This document shows, piece by piece, positions 1-7,998 of a DNA stretch of 16,275 nucleotides. The notes beneath the pieces are model-generated. The model did not search any database. It saw only the letters and a program-made list of their open reading frames with translations, and was not told the DNA's origin. The position numbers and the translations under genes are program-made. Source of the stretch: an uncultured Lachnospiraceae bacterium (GTDB lineage Bacteria; Bacillota_A; Clostridia; Lachnospirales; Lachnospiraceae); the NCBI GenBank assembly GCA_902795985.1, contig CADBNG010000005.1, positions 1 to 16,275 of the forward strand. The letters run 5' to 3'. The first letter of the stretch is position 1. Every line of letters starts with the position of its first letter.

Positions 1-20
1 AACTGTTTTTTTGCTCTGTG

Positions 21-71
21 ATGCAACGGATATCCGCCCGGCCTTTCAGGCTGGGCGGATGTCCGTTGTGT
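21..71. repeat. Long inverted repeat, strong stem-loop
   Basis: The arms at 24-43 and 49-68 pair along 20 positions around a 5-base loop (TTTCA on the plus strand). Two positions are not Watson-Crick: in plus-strand RNA both are G-U wobbles, in minus-strand RNA both become A-C mismatches, so the plus-strand RNA folds better. Three further pairs, two of them G-U, extend the stem to 21-71. No T-run follows on either strand, so it is not a classical intrinsic terminator. It lies downstream of the hydrolase gene and could be a 3'-end structure, a REP-like element or part of a plus-strand RNA. The repeat is plain; its role is unknown. Confidence 0.75.
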
Positions 72-119
72 GCTGTTTCACAGCACATAGCTTATGCGCT
101 TTTTCAGGGCTTTCGCCCT
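69..119. repeat. Two small stem-loops next to the hydrolase stop codon
   Basis: Positions 69-75 pair with 81-87 around a TTTCA loop, the same loop as the larger stem-loop beside it. Positions 106-110 pair with 115-119 around TTTC. Read on the minus strand, the second is a GGGC stem capped by a GAAA (GNRA-type) tetraloop, overlapping the last bases of the hydrolase stop codon. With the stem at 21-71 this gives three hairpins in a row at the 3' end of the hydrolase transcript. They may stabilise or end that transcript, but no U-rich tail is visible. Confidence 0.55.
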
Positions 120-688
120 CACACTCCCTCCACTATATACCTCTCCGTCTCCTTCATAATCCGATACAATTCCTTCAGATCCCCCAAAATCTCCGGGCTC
201 TCCAGCGAATGATTCGCCTCCGGAACCATCATACAGGGAATCTTCTTTTCCCCGCATATCGCCGCAATTCTGCTTTTCTCTCCCCCGACCCAGGGATCTG
301 CCGTCCCGGTAAAGGCAATCGCGCTTCCAAAGGAGAAAGAAAAAGTGTCTTCCAGCGGTGTATACAGTATCAGACGGATTTTTTCCTTAACCGGACTCTC
401 CGACGCAATCTTTGCCGCCACAATCGTGCCGACGCTCTTTCCGATAAACAAAACGTCTTCATACGACGCCAGATCCGTCTCTTTCAGTTTTTCTTCCGAC
501 TGGGAAAGCGCCAGCTGAAAGGATTCCACCATTTTCTTCCGGTCCCCTTTGACCTTTTTGGGAAAACCCCCGTACGCGATCACGAGGATCTCATACCCCT
601 TCTCCTTTGCTATTCGCTGACTGTAATAAAGAAGCGGCTTCTCCGCCGTATAACCGATCCCGGGAAAAATCACTGCAAGTTTACTCAT
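119..688 (-). CDS. Small alpha/beta hydrolase
   Basis: This is a 189-residue single-domain protein without signal peptide or membrane segments, so probably cytoplasmic. It shows the alpha/beta-hydrolase layout: a beta strand leading to the nucleophile elbow GKSVG (residues 83-87, Ser85), a later Asp in TADPW (Asp131), and a C-terminal His in the EANHSLE stretch (His160), in the order expected for a Ser-Asp-His triad. The start at 688 is chosen because AAGGAG lies 6 nt upstream; the frame is open further upstream, but that stretch crosses the hairpin region and does not look like protein. Small hydrolases of this type are often annotated as DUF or dienelactone-hydrolase-like esterases. The substrate cannot be told. 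It sits 145 nt after the GT-C gene and may be read with it or separately. Confidence 0.85.
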   Translation of the reverse strand: MSKLAVIFPGIGYTAEKPLLYYSQRIAKEKGYEILVIAYGGFPKKVKGDRKKMVESFQLALSQSEEKLKETDLASYEDVLFIGKSVGTIVAAKIASESPVKEKIRLILYTPLEDTFSFSFGSAIAFTGTADPWVGGEKSRIAAICGEKKIPCMMVPEANHSLESPEILGDLKELYRIMKETERYIVEGV

Positions 689-694
689 TTTTCG

Positions 695-700
695 CTCCTT
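695..700 (-). promoter_or_regulatory. Ribosome binding site of the hydrolase gene
   Basis: AAGGAG on the minus strand, 6 nt before the ATG at 688. It decides the start against upstream in-frame codons. Confidence 0.75.
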
Positions 701-705
701 ATTTT

Positions 706-829
706 GATGACAGCGGGAACGTATCCCGCTGTCGTCTTTTCTTTTATCACGAGGACAGCAGGGACTTGTCCTGCTGTCCTCTTTCACTGCCGCATTTTTT
801 TGGCGACAGAGAACCGTCCCCTGTCGCCA
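706..829. repeat. Three GACAG...CTGTC palindromes between the GT-C and hydrolase genes
   Basis: Three perfect or near-perfect hairpins follow each other. A has arms 706-718 and 724-736 (13 pairs, one G-U). B has arms 751-762 and 770-781 (12 pairs). C has arms 801-809 and 821-829 (9 pairs, 11-base loop containing GTCCC). All carry GACAG in the left arm and CTGTC in the right, with GGGA or GTCC type bases inside. A is followed by a T-rich stretch on the plus strand and would look like a plus-strand terminator, yet no plus-strand gene is visible. On the minus strand the following bases are A-rich, so they are poor terminators for the operon ending at 834. They resemble the short GGGAC/GTCCC palindromes scattered in clostridial genomes. 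The 145-nt gap shows no convincing promoter. Confidence 0.75.
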
Positions 830-833
830 GGGT

Positions 834-3800
834 TTACTCCTGTTCCTCTTTCTCCAGCCGGATCTCCAGCACCTCGAATGCTCCGTTGAACTCCGCCTCG
901 AAATCCAGAACATTATACTTCCGGTTTTCCTGCGGGATGACCAGCATGTAAACCTCCGTTATGCCGTCGCCGAGATCCGTAATATTGTTCTTGACGGAGC
1001 GGGCGTTGATGATCTCATTCAGGAACTGGGTGTTGACCATGTAAAGGCCCACGGAAACCGGATCGCCCTTGATTTTCGCCCGGACATGGTAGACATGGTT
1101 CCGGGTTACACGGAAGAGAGCGGAACGGAGCCGGATCTTTCCGGTGCCGGAAAGCGTGTTTTCTTCTGCATTGTACTGCACTCCTTCCGAAAGCGCGCAT
1201 TCGCCGAAGTTCAAAAGGAAATCGTTCGAAACCCTTTCGATTCCGGTAATCTTATATTTGGCTTTTTCTGCTTTGGTCACACTGGCCGGTACCATTCCTT
1301 CCGCGTTGGCTCCGGGTCCGGCGATCAGTCTTCCAAAACCTTCCAGCGATCCCACCGTCACAACCGTATCCTTCCGGCCGGGATCGTATTTCACCGTAGT
1401 GATCACGGTATTGTCCGTACCACGGTAAACCGAGAGCGTCTCCTGGTCTTTCACATCCTCTTCAACGGATATATGGAGCCGGTACGTTCCTTTCGGAACA
1501 CTGACGGATTTCAGTTTGCTGTTCACGGGATCGTAGAACTCCGTGGAAAGCAGCCCATCCCGCGAAAGCATTTCCACGCCGTTTTTCTCAAGAAGGGCAA
1601 TATTCTCCGGCGTGTTCCGGACCATGGCCAGCGTGGAGGAGCAGGCCTGGACCGCGGCATATTCCGGCATGAGCGGATACACATTTTCGCTGGTTCTCGG
1701 AAGCAGGATCCAGTCCGCTGCGGAAGAAATTCCCGATCCGGCCGGATCATACGGATCCAGCGCATCCGAGCTGTTGATCACCACCGAGGCTTTCCCGGAA
1801 TCCCGCTCAATGTATTTCCGGATCACATCGCTGTCATAATCCGAAGAAGCATCAAAAACGCAGATCTCACCCGAATAGCCGGTGGATTCAATCAGGCTGA
1901 CCAGACTGCCGTATTCCCGGCTGTAATAGGCTTCCGATACGGAATAAGGCTTCGAGATCTCGATCCGTTCACAGGGAATGACCTCTTCGTTCGAAAGAAG
2001 CATAAAAGCCCAATTCTCAATTCTTCCTGAGAGATGCATGGAAGATTCCTTACTGCCGTTTTCTCCCAGAAGGCCCTTCGCGAGGATCTTGCCGGAACTC
2101 AGGGATTTAACCTGGTATCCCAGGGTCTTTCCTTCGTCTCCTGCATCAAATCCGCTGAAGCGCAGCCGGTAGGTTCCGGCATGCAGATAGGCAGGCATTC
2201 CGTCGGTCATCTGCAGCTTTTCGATGTCCACAAATCCGTCATCCGGTCTCTCTTTCGCTGCGAGAAGGACATAGCGGCTGTTGATCAGAACCGGATCGAA
2301 ATGAGTGCAGTAGCTAAGCCAGTCATCGGTCGTATTCACCAGAAGCCAGCAGTCTGTCAGCTGACCGGCCTCCACCGAATCGCAGATCTCCACGCTCACT
2401 CCGGACACCTGGCTGCTTAAGTGGGACAGATCGAATTTGGTGCTGTCCGCGTCATAACAATAATACAGTTTATCAAACTTCTTTTCCCGGTTGACCGCAT
2501 CCGCCGCTTCCGCCAGGGTTGCCGCGTCGCTGATTCCGAGAATATAATTGTCGGAAATCTGACGGATCTCAATGCTGGTCAGAATCTCTTCCAGCATCTC
2601 CGTCATGCCCTCATCCGTCACGGTTTCCCCGTCGACCACGTCCTGCTCCAGCCGGACAGCGGCCTTCAGCTTCTTTCCGGACAGGGTGGAGAATACGCTG
2701 CGGGATCCTTCCGCCGCTTCTCCGCCGGAAACTTCTTCGTCATCCGGGGCATTGGTGCAGAGCACATTTCCGGATCCGTCCAGAATGCTGACTTCCGCGG
2801 ACCCGTCCACCGTCAGCTCATACGTTCCCGCGGCAAACCAGAGCGAATCGGTCACCGCGCTGGAGGTCTGGGCATCCAGCCGGATAAAGTCTTCCGGATA
2901 CAGAACACTTTCCTTCAGATTCTGGTCGCTGTACGAGACTCCCTTTTCATCCAGCCGGGAAAGAAGGGCATCCCCCTTCATCAGGAGATAATGAACCGGC
3001 ACTTCGGACTGAAGTTCCACCCGCTTCCAGCCGTGATCAAAGGCTTCCCGGAACTGGCTCAGGGAAGAGGTCAGGACAATGCCCTGGTCAATATCATAAT
3101 CCGGAAGTTCCGGATGGACCTGGCTGTCATAGAACAGGAACTGGTACCGGGTAGCGACCGTGGAGTTCACATATAAATCGGTCATGATTTCATCCAGTCC
3201 CAGTCTCTCGCAGGCACGGTACGTATTCAGCAGATTCTCATTGGAATTGTTTTTCCTCAGGTCCAGATTGGAGAGGCTGACATACTGGAAGATAAAGAAG
3301 CCGCAGAGCACCAGAAGCAGCGCATTGAACCACTTCTTCCGAAGCAGCAGGAACAGAAGAACCGCTGCGGCAATCAGGACCACCGCCCCGATAATATAGA
3401 ACAGATGCCCGAAGGTATTGTTGGTCAGATCCCCTCCGAAGGGATACCAGGCTTCCCTTCCGGAATCGCTGAACATGACGTAACGGTAAATAAACCGGAG
3501 CCAGAAAGCGGAAAGGAACACCGATCCGAGAATGGTCAGGATCGAAAGCAGACGGGTTTTCCCCTGCCTTTTATACAGGTAAAGAACGGTCAGGACCACA
3601 ACCGGCCCCAGACAGATTCCGTAATACCGGATATAGGTAATGATTTTCAGGGAATAGTTGGTGGTTCCCCAGCCCAGTTCCAGCGCCGCTTCCAGCGAAG
3701 GAAGCCAGCCGGCAGCCTGCATGAAGATGATCGCGAAAATCCCGCAGTAGAAGAAAACAAATCCTGCCAGGAATTTCCGTTCAATACTGCCCTCATCTTC

Positions 3801-4751
3801 CGCTTCCCTCATCATGCGGGAACGGAACAGCCCTCTTCCGAGATACTTCAGGAAAATAAACGTTCCGGCAACCAGAAGGGCGCAGGTAACCAGCGAAGCC
3901 GTTGTAAAGGAGCCGATCATGCTGAAGCCGAAGGCCTTCCAGTTTCCGGAATTGGTCAGCAGCTTCAGGTTCGAGAAATTGCCGCCCACAGAGGTATTGG
4001 CCACATTCTTCAGAACTGCGGAATAGTTTGCCGCCAGGATGGCCTTCTTGAAGAGTCTGGCCAGTATGTAGCCGCCCGCAAACGGCACTCCGAAAAACGG
4101 GATGGATACAATGCACCGCCGGTATACCAGAAGGTAAAACAGGAACAGAACGGCAAACATGCCCAGAAAAGCCAGCGACCGCTCATGGATCGAAAGCGCA
4201 TAGGCATACAGAAGGGCCAGAACGAGGCTCAGGATTCTCTTCTTTTTTGTCTGGTCGATGCTGTCGATCAGTTCCATCAGGATCGCGAAAATGATCCAGG
4301 TCAGCAGATAGAGCGCTGTTTCGTTCGTGATATTGTCGCTTCTTCTGGTGACCATATAGCTGGCCGCAAGGGAAAGAAATCCGGCAAGCCAGCGCTGACC
4401 GGTCAGAAAGTGCTTCCGGATCACGCAGTAAGCCGGCACCGTAATCAGTGCCTGCACCACGCAGTAAATGCTCAGCATCGTATGATAAATCTCCACCGGA
4501 TCATCCATCCAGTAGAACAGCGGGGTGAACAGGATCGTAAATCCGCCTCCGTAATAATTGGTCAGATTCGTCAGCACTTCCGACCACTGAGCCGGATAAA
4601 TCAGCGTAAAGGAAGAAATCGTCGCCAGCTCGTCGTTGTTTAAAAGGAACGGAATCATCTGAAGCGAGAAAAGAAGCCGCGGAATCAGAGCCGCCGCGAA
4701 AACGAGGAGCAGAATCAGAGCGTCTTTTCGATCAAACCATTTGTTTTTCAT
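834..4751 (-). CDS. GT-C-type membrane glycosyltransferase with a very large modular extracytoplasmic tail
   Basis: This is a 1305-residue protein. Residues 1-495 hold about thirteen hydrophobic segments (for example 10-30, 150-165, 192-210, 275-303, 328-345, 400-422, 447-470, 476-493). An acidic NNDE motif (38-41) in the first large loop matches the place of the catalytic acidic residue in GT-C enzymes using polyprenyl-phosphate sugars. Residues 496-1305 are soluble and presumably face outside. There a GTYxL strand motif recurs at 642, 859 and 1088, each preceded by an alpha/beta-looking stretch (about 515-600, 755-835, 955-1070), with a related VYHVRAKI strand near 1220. This suggests tandem modules ending in beta-sandwich, carbohydrate-binding-like domains. 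The ATG overlaps the TGA of the acyltransferase gene by 4 nt, so translation is probably coupled. Donor and acceptor are unknown; the neighbouring DPM1-like GT2 could supply the donor. It is much longer than usual GT-C proteins (about 450-700 residues). Confidence 0.85.
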   Translation of the reverse strand: MKNKWFDRKDALILLLVFAAALIPRLLFSLQMIPFLLNNDELATISSFTLIYPAQWSEVLTNLTNYYGGGFTILFTPLFYWMDDPVEIYHTMLSIYCVVQALITVPAYCVIRKHFLTGQRWLAGFLSLAASYMVTRRSDNITNETALYLLTWIIFAILMELIDSIDQTKKKRILSLVLALLYAYALSIHERSLAFLGMFAVLFLFYLLVYRRCIVSIPFFGVPFAGGYILARLFKKAILAANYSAVLKNVANTSVGGNFSNLKLLTNSGNWKAFGFSMIGSFTTASLVTCALLVAGTFIFLKYLGRGLFRSRMMREAEDEGSIERKFLAGFVFFYCGIFAIIFMQAAGWLPSLEAALELGWGTTNYSLKIITYIRYYGICLGPVVVLTVLYLYKRQGKTRLLSILTILGSVFLSAFWLRFIYRYVMFSDSGREAWYPFGGDLTNNTFGHLFYIIGAVVLIAAAVLLFLLLRKKWFNALLLVLCGFFIFQYVSLSNLDLRKNNSNENLLNTYRACERLGLDEIMTDLYVNSTVATRYQFLFYDSQVHPELPDYDIDQGIVLTSSLSQFREAFDHGWKRVELQSEVPVHYLLMKGDALLSRLDEKGVSYSDQNLKESVLYPEDFIRLDAQTSSAVTDSLWFAAGTYELTVDGSAEVSILDGSGNVLCTNAPDDEEVSGGEAAEGSRSVFSTLSGKKLKAAVRLEQDVVDGETVTDEGMTEMLEEILTSIEIRQISDNYILGISDAATLAEAADAVNREKKFDKLYYCYDADSTKFDLSHLSSQVSGVSVEICDSVEAGQLTDCWLLVNTTDDWLSYCTHFDPVLINSRYVLLAAKERPDDGFVDIEKLQMTDGMPAYLHAGTYRLRFSGFDAGDEGKTLGYQVKSLSSGKILAKGLLGENGSKESSMHLSGRIENWAFMLLSNEEVIPCERIEISKPYSVSEAYYSREYGSLVSLIESTGYSGEICVFDASSDYDSDVIRKYIERDSGKASVVINSSDALDPYDPAGSGISSAADWILLPRTSENVYPLMPEYAAVQACSSTLAMVRNTPENIALLEKNGVEMLSRDGLLSTEFYDPVNSKLKSVSVPKGTYRLHISVEEDVKDQETLSVYRGTDNTVITTVKYDPGRKDTVVTVGSLEGFGRLIAGPGANAEGMVPASVTKAEKAKYKITGIERVSNDFLLNFGECALSEGVQYNAEENTLSGTGKIRLRSALFRVTRNHVYHVRAKIKGDPVSVGLYMVNTQFLNEIINARSVKNNITDLGDGITEVYMLVIPQENRKYNVLDFEAEFNGAFEVLEIRLEKEEQE

Positions 4752-5860
4752 AGACTTTTTCTTTCCGTTTCCAGAGAAATTCCCAGTTTTCCCACGAACC
4801 GGACGAACGCCGTTTCCAGTTTCGGAGACAGTTTATAGATCAACGCGGCCGCTGCGATCATAATCAGTGCCGCAAGCCCGAAGGCCAGCCGGCTTTCATA
4901 ATGGATCGCGCTGCCGAAAATACAGCCGATCAGTACATAGAAGGGCATGTGGAACAGATAGATATAAAACGATACCTCTCCCAATACCCGGGTCACTTTT
5001 CCGCTGAGAACCTGAAGCGGCTTCCATTCCCCGATCCGGATCAGGGCCGGTCCCACCAGGAAGGAATAAACGAGGATCCGGTTTCCGGTCAATCCGTTTT
5101 TGATAATTCCTCCGCCCGCAAAGCAGATCACCGCCGCAATAACGATCAGCAGCAGTTCCGGCCATGGCAGTCCTCTTTTTTTCTCCAGTTCCCTGTCCTG
5201 AAAAAGGCCGAAAAGGACGCCGAAGAAAAAGCTCATATAGGACCGGCAGGTTTTGTCGGCCAGCAGCGGGAAGGAGAGCTCCATATTCAGAAAGCTCAGG
5301 CCGATCAGCATCATCGCCGCAAAACAGGCAATCTTGCCTTCCTTACGGATCTTCGAAGACGAAACAAACCCAAAGATCAGGATGTCCAGAAACAGCGCGC
5401 CGACAAACCAGACCGGGGAATTGATGTGGTTTCCGGTCCCCACGATCCAGTTGAAGCCGCCGAAGCTGGTCAGGATCATGTCCGACAAAGTCCACTTCCT
5501 GCCAAGCCACCACCCTCCTGTCGTCAGCCGGAAGGCAAACCCGATCACCGTAAAGACCAGAGCGGAAAAAACCGCCGCCGGAAACAGCCGTTTCGCCCTT
5601 TTGCTGAGATAGGTTCCGCAGCTCTGCCGCCCTTCTGAAAGAGAGGCGAAGCTTTTTGCCGCGTAATACCCGGCGACTACGAAAAAGAGAGCAACCAGAG
5701 CGTCCAGCCGTACTCCGAAGAAGCGGAAAAAGACTCCCTTTATTTCCTGGCCGGCAAAAACCTTCGGCCAGACACTGTACCAGTGTCCCGCCATGATCCC
5801 GATACTGGCCAGGAATTTTACCAGATCAACCAGTCCGTTTCTTGCCGGTTTACTCTCCAT
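4748..5860 (-). CDS. Acyltransferase family 3 membrane protein (OafA-like)
   Basis: This 370-residue polytopic protein has about ten hydrophobic segments. The N-terminal part (GLVDLVKFLASIGIMAGHW, with His26) and the FFVVAGYY segment (59-66) match the Acyl_transf_3 family, in which the first-helix His is needed to pass an acyl group, often acetyl from acetyl-CoA, across the membrane onto a sugar. It would O-acylate the polymer made by this locus, at an unknown position. The ATG at 5860 is preferred over an in-frame GTG at 5881 because an AAAGGA site lies between them, 9 nt from the ATG; the longer form has 377 residues. It ends in a 4-nt overlap with the GT-C gene. Some family members transfer succinyl or other groups, and sequence alone does not separate them. 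Confidence 0.88.
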   Translation of the reverse strand: MESKPARNGLVDLVKFLASIGIMAGHWYSVWPKVFAGQEIKGVFFRFFGVRLDALVALFFVVAGYYAAKSFASLSEGRQSCGTYLSKRAKRLFPAAVFSALVFTVIGFAFRLTTGGWWLGRKWTLSDMILTSFGGFNWIVGTGNHINSPVWFVGALFLDILIFGFVSSSKIRKEGKIACFAAMMLIGLSFLNMELSFPLLADKTCRSYMSFFFGVLFGLFQDRELEKKRGLPWPELLLIVIAAVICFAGGGIIKNGLTGNRILVYSFLVGPALIRIGEWKPLQVLSGKVTRVLGEVSFYIYLFHMPFYVLIGCIFGSAIHYESRLAFGLAALIMIAAAALIYKLSPKLETAFVRFVGKLGISLETERKSL

Positions 5861-5869
5861 TGTCCTGTT

Positions 5870-5875
5870 TCCTTT
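5870..5875 (-). promoter_or_regulatory. Ribosome binding site of the acyltransferase gene
   Basis: AAAGGA on the minus strand, 9 nt before the ATG at 5860 and downstream of the alternative GTG at 5881. It supports the shorter protein. Confidence 0.65.
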
Positions 5876-5903
5876 CTGCACCCAAGCACCGGTGCAACAT
5901 CTG

Positions 5904-6830
5904 CTAGACCAGATAGCCGTCCTTCATATACCTGCGCAGGTTTTTCCACTTCAGCAGGCGTCTGGGAATAATATGCACCCGGTTCTTCCGGAAATACCGA
6001 AAGCCCCAGAAGAGTTTTTTAAAGCCCGCATGCCGGCGAAGCCCCCGAAGAAGCGTTTCCCCGCCGGAAAGATCGATGGCGTACAGATCCTTTTTGCTGT
6101 AATGCGAACGGTCAAACAGATAGCCTTTCGTCCGCTCCTTCACACTGTTCTCAAAAGACAGTTCACTGACGGAAGTCGTCAGGGAATTCTCCCCCTGGGT
6201 GATACAGTAGATCACATCAGTAACCACTTTTTTCTCTTTACAGAAGAAAAACAGCTTCTGGGAACAGAGAAAATCATTGCCGTGCATGGACGTACTGCAG
6301 CGGATCTGGTTTTCTTCGATCACACTGCGGCGGATCAGCTTCGACCAGATGGTCGTCGTCCGGCAGAGGGAGAGATAATTCTCCCGGGTCGGATCCGCCA
6401 GATAGGCCCGGATCCGCTGCTCGTGCCGCTGGTGACGGCCTGCCGGCTCTCCGCTGCCGATATACGCGGAAGTCGGACAGAAAATGACCATATCATAGCT
6501 GCTGTCAAAATATTCGGAAACGGTTTCATACATTCCGGGAAGGAAATAGTCGTCCGCGTCCGCAAACAGGATCCATTTTCCCACCGCTTTTTCCATGCCG
6601 GTGTTCCGGCAGGCGCCGGCGCTCTGGATGCCGGTTTCGTTCCGGAAGAATTCCACGCGGCCGTTCATTTCACAACGGACCTGTTCCAGCCGCTCCAGTT
6701 CTTTTGTGCTGTTGTCATCCACGACGACAACCTGGACTTCCGGCCGGTCCGGGATGGAAAGGATCAGCTTCCGGAGCGCGTCGGGGGAATTGTAATGGGG
6801 AATGACGACCGAAAGAAGTATTTCAGACAT
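5904..6830 (-). CDS. Family 2 glycosyltransferase (GT-A fold, DXD type)
   Basis: This is a 308-residue soluble or peripheral glycosyltransferase. The N-terminal LSVVIPHYNS strand and VVVDDNS (Asp38, Asp39) bind the nucleotide in GT2 enzymes, and ILFADADD (DADD at 91-94) is the metal-binding DXD motif. CRNTGMEKAVGKW between them is the usual GT2 helix. No membrane helix is seen; the last 60 residues are rich in Arg and Lys (RRHAGF, RYFRKNR, RRLLKWKNLRR), which could hold it to the inner face of the membrane. Sugar specificity cannot be read from the sequence. The start at 6830 has AAGGAGGAG 9 nt upstream, and its first 8 nt overlap the end of the pyruvyl transferase gene. It most likely adds one sugar to the repeat unit or side chain. 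Confidence 0.9.
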   Translation of the reverse strand: MSEILLSVVIPHYNSPDALRKLILSIPDRPEVQVVVVDDNSTKELERLEQVRCEMNGRVEFFRNETGIQSAGACRNTGMEKAVGKWILFADADDYFLPGMYETVSEYFDSSYDMVIFCPTSAYIGSGEPAGRHQRHEQRIRAYLADPTRENYLSLCRTTTIWSKLIRRSVIEENQIRCSTSMHGNDFLCSQKLFFFCKEKKVVTDVIYCITQGENSLTTSVSELSFENSVKERTKGYLFDRSHYSKKDLYAIDLSGGETLLRGLRRHAGFKKLFWGFRYFRKNRVHIIPRRLLKWKNLRRYMKDGYLV

Positions 6831-7998
6831 GATCCGGCTCCTCCTTCCCTGTCACCTGCTGCAGAAACTGCCGGATCGCATCGAAGGTCCGGCGCTTCTG
6901 CTCTTCCCGGTTTTCCCGGTCGAAGACAAAGCCTTCATCATACAGTTTTATGATTTTGGGAATAATCTCTCCGCTCCGGAGCTCTTCTTCCGTAAAGAAC
7001 AGCTCCTTTGTTCCGGAGTTTTCCGCGAATCGTTCCATTTTTTCGTCCCAGTAAAAGCCGGTAAACGGGATGTCCAGCGCGTAAGCGCAGATACAGGAAT
7101 GCAGCCGCGCGCCGAAAACCATCCGGCAGCCGGCGGTGAATTCCACCATTTCCCCTGTCGAAGCCGGATAAGCGATCGTCAGTGAAGGATCCCCGTAAAG
7201 GGTGCGCAGCTTCCCGCCGAATTCCAGATCCTCCGGCAGGCCGTTCACAAACAGCTTCCAGGGAATCTGCCGCTCATCCAGGGCATTCAGCAGCTTCAGG
7301 TAAACGGCAAGAAGCTCTTCCTCCCTGAGTGTGCGGCCGTACCGGCGGAAAATGTTGCCGGAAATCAGGTTAATCCCGAGCACGTCCGCCTCTTCTTTTC
7401 TTTTAACGCGGTAACATTCCGGGATCCGGTAAGCCATATCGCCGACGGCTTCCACCACGGCGGTCTCCGGAACCCCGTAATCCTCCCGGAGGCGGCGGAT
7501 TCCTTCCTCTCCGTCACGGGTCGTGATAACGGCAGCTCTTTTGGCGTGTTCCGCCAGAGTCCGGCATTTCGGATCGGCGCCGTCGTACTTCTGCACATTC
7601 ATGGCATTGTACATCACGGGAATGCCGTATTTTTCCGCGATTTCAACAATCAGGGAATAATACGCCCACAGTTTCTGGGTTTTATATTTAAAGCTTCCGG
7701 CGGCGATCAGCACCGCGTCCGCTTTTTTAATGGCATCCTCGTAGGACCGGCCGCAGCGGAGGCGGACCGCTTCATATTCCATCCGGTTCTTCTCCGCAGT
7801 ATATTCTCCCGAACGCACCCGCAGCATTTTTCCGTAATACGAAAGCTTTTGCAGCGCGCTCATGGAAGGTTCCATCTCGGTAAAGAACGCTTCACAGCCC
7901 TCTGAACGGTTCACCGCGTCGATGGCGCAGTCGATCAGGTAGTTTTCGCCGTAATTATTCAGATTTCCCAGTCCGATTACCAGAATTTTTTTCATCAT
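6823..7998 (-). CDS. Polysaccharide pyruvyl transferase family protein
   Basis: This 391-residue protein belongs to the CsaB/WcaK/PssM-type family (PF04230). Seen are the N-terminal VIGLGNLNNYGENYL strand-turn-helix, close to the GxxNxGD motif of the family, the mid-protein AVLIAAGSF stretch, and the diagnostic C-terminal GARLHSCICAYAL stretch followed by PFTGFYWDEKM. Known members move pyruvate from phosphoenolpyruvate onto a sugar as a ketal, giving the polymer a negative charge that can anchor SLH-domain proteins. Some members have other roles, so the exact reaction is an inference from family and context. The start at 7998 (ATGATG) makes a 4-nt ATGA overlap with the SDR gene; starting at the next ATG (7995) would remove one residue. 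The ribosome binding site is weak, fitting coupled translation. Confidence 0.85.
   Translation of the reverse strand: MMKKILVIGLGNLNNYGENYLIDCAIDAVNRSEGCEAFFTEMEPSMSALQKLSYYGKMLRVRSGEYTAEKNRMEYEAVRLRCGRSYEDAIKKADAVLIAAGSFKYKTQKLWAYYSLIVEIAEKYGIPVMYNAMNVQKYDGADPKCRTLAEHAKRAAVITTRDGEEGIRRLREDYGVPETAVVEAVGDMAYRIPECYRVKRKEEADVLGINLISGNIFRRYGRTLREEELLAVYLKLLNALDERQIPWKLFVNGLPEDLEFGGKLRTLYGDPSLTIAYPASTGEMVEFTAGCRMVFGARLHSCICAYALDIPFTGFYWDEKMERFAENSGTKELFFTEEELRSGEIIPKIIKLYDEGFVFDRENREEQKRRTFDAIRQFLQQVTGKEEPDHV

Noticed and set aside
5..11. Run of seven T at the window start as a plus-strand terminator tail
   Set aside because: The stem that should precede it lies outside the window, so it cannot be supported.
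689..913. 75-codon N-terminal extension of the hydrolase
   Set aside because: It would be translated through the hairpin repeats and the end of the GT-C gene, is low-complexity and basic, and a strong AAGGAG supports the start at 688.
3405..4643. Long plus-strand open frame of about 410 codons
   Set aside because: It lies fully antisense to the membrane part of the 1305-residue GT-C gene, is rich in Gln, Arg and His without recognisable domains, and is explained by the codon use of the minus-strand gene.
5886..5895. 10-bp palindrome GCACCGGTGC between the GT2 and acyltransferase genes
   Set aside because: It is a single short perfect palindrome without loop, T-run or second copy nearby; chance is a sufficient explanation.
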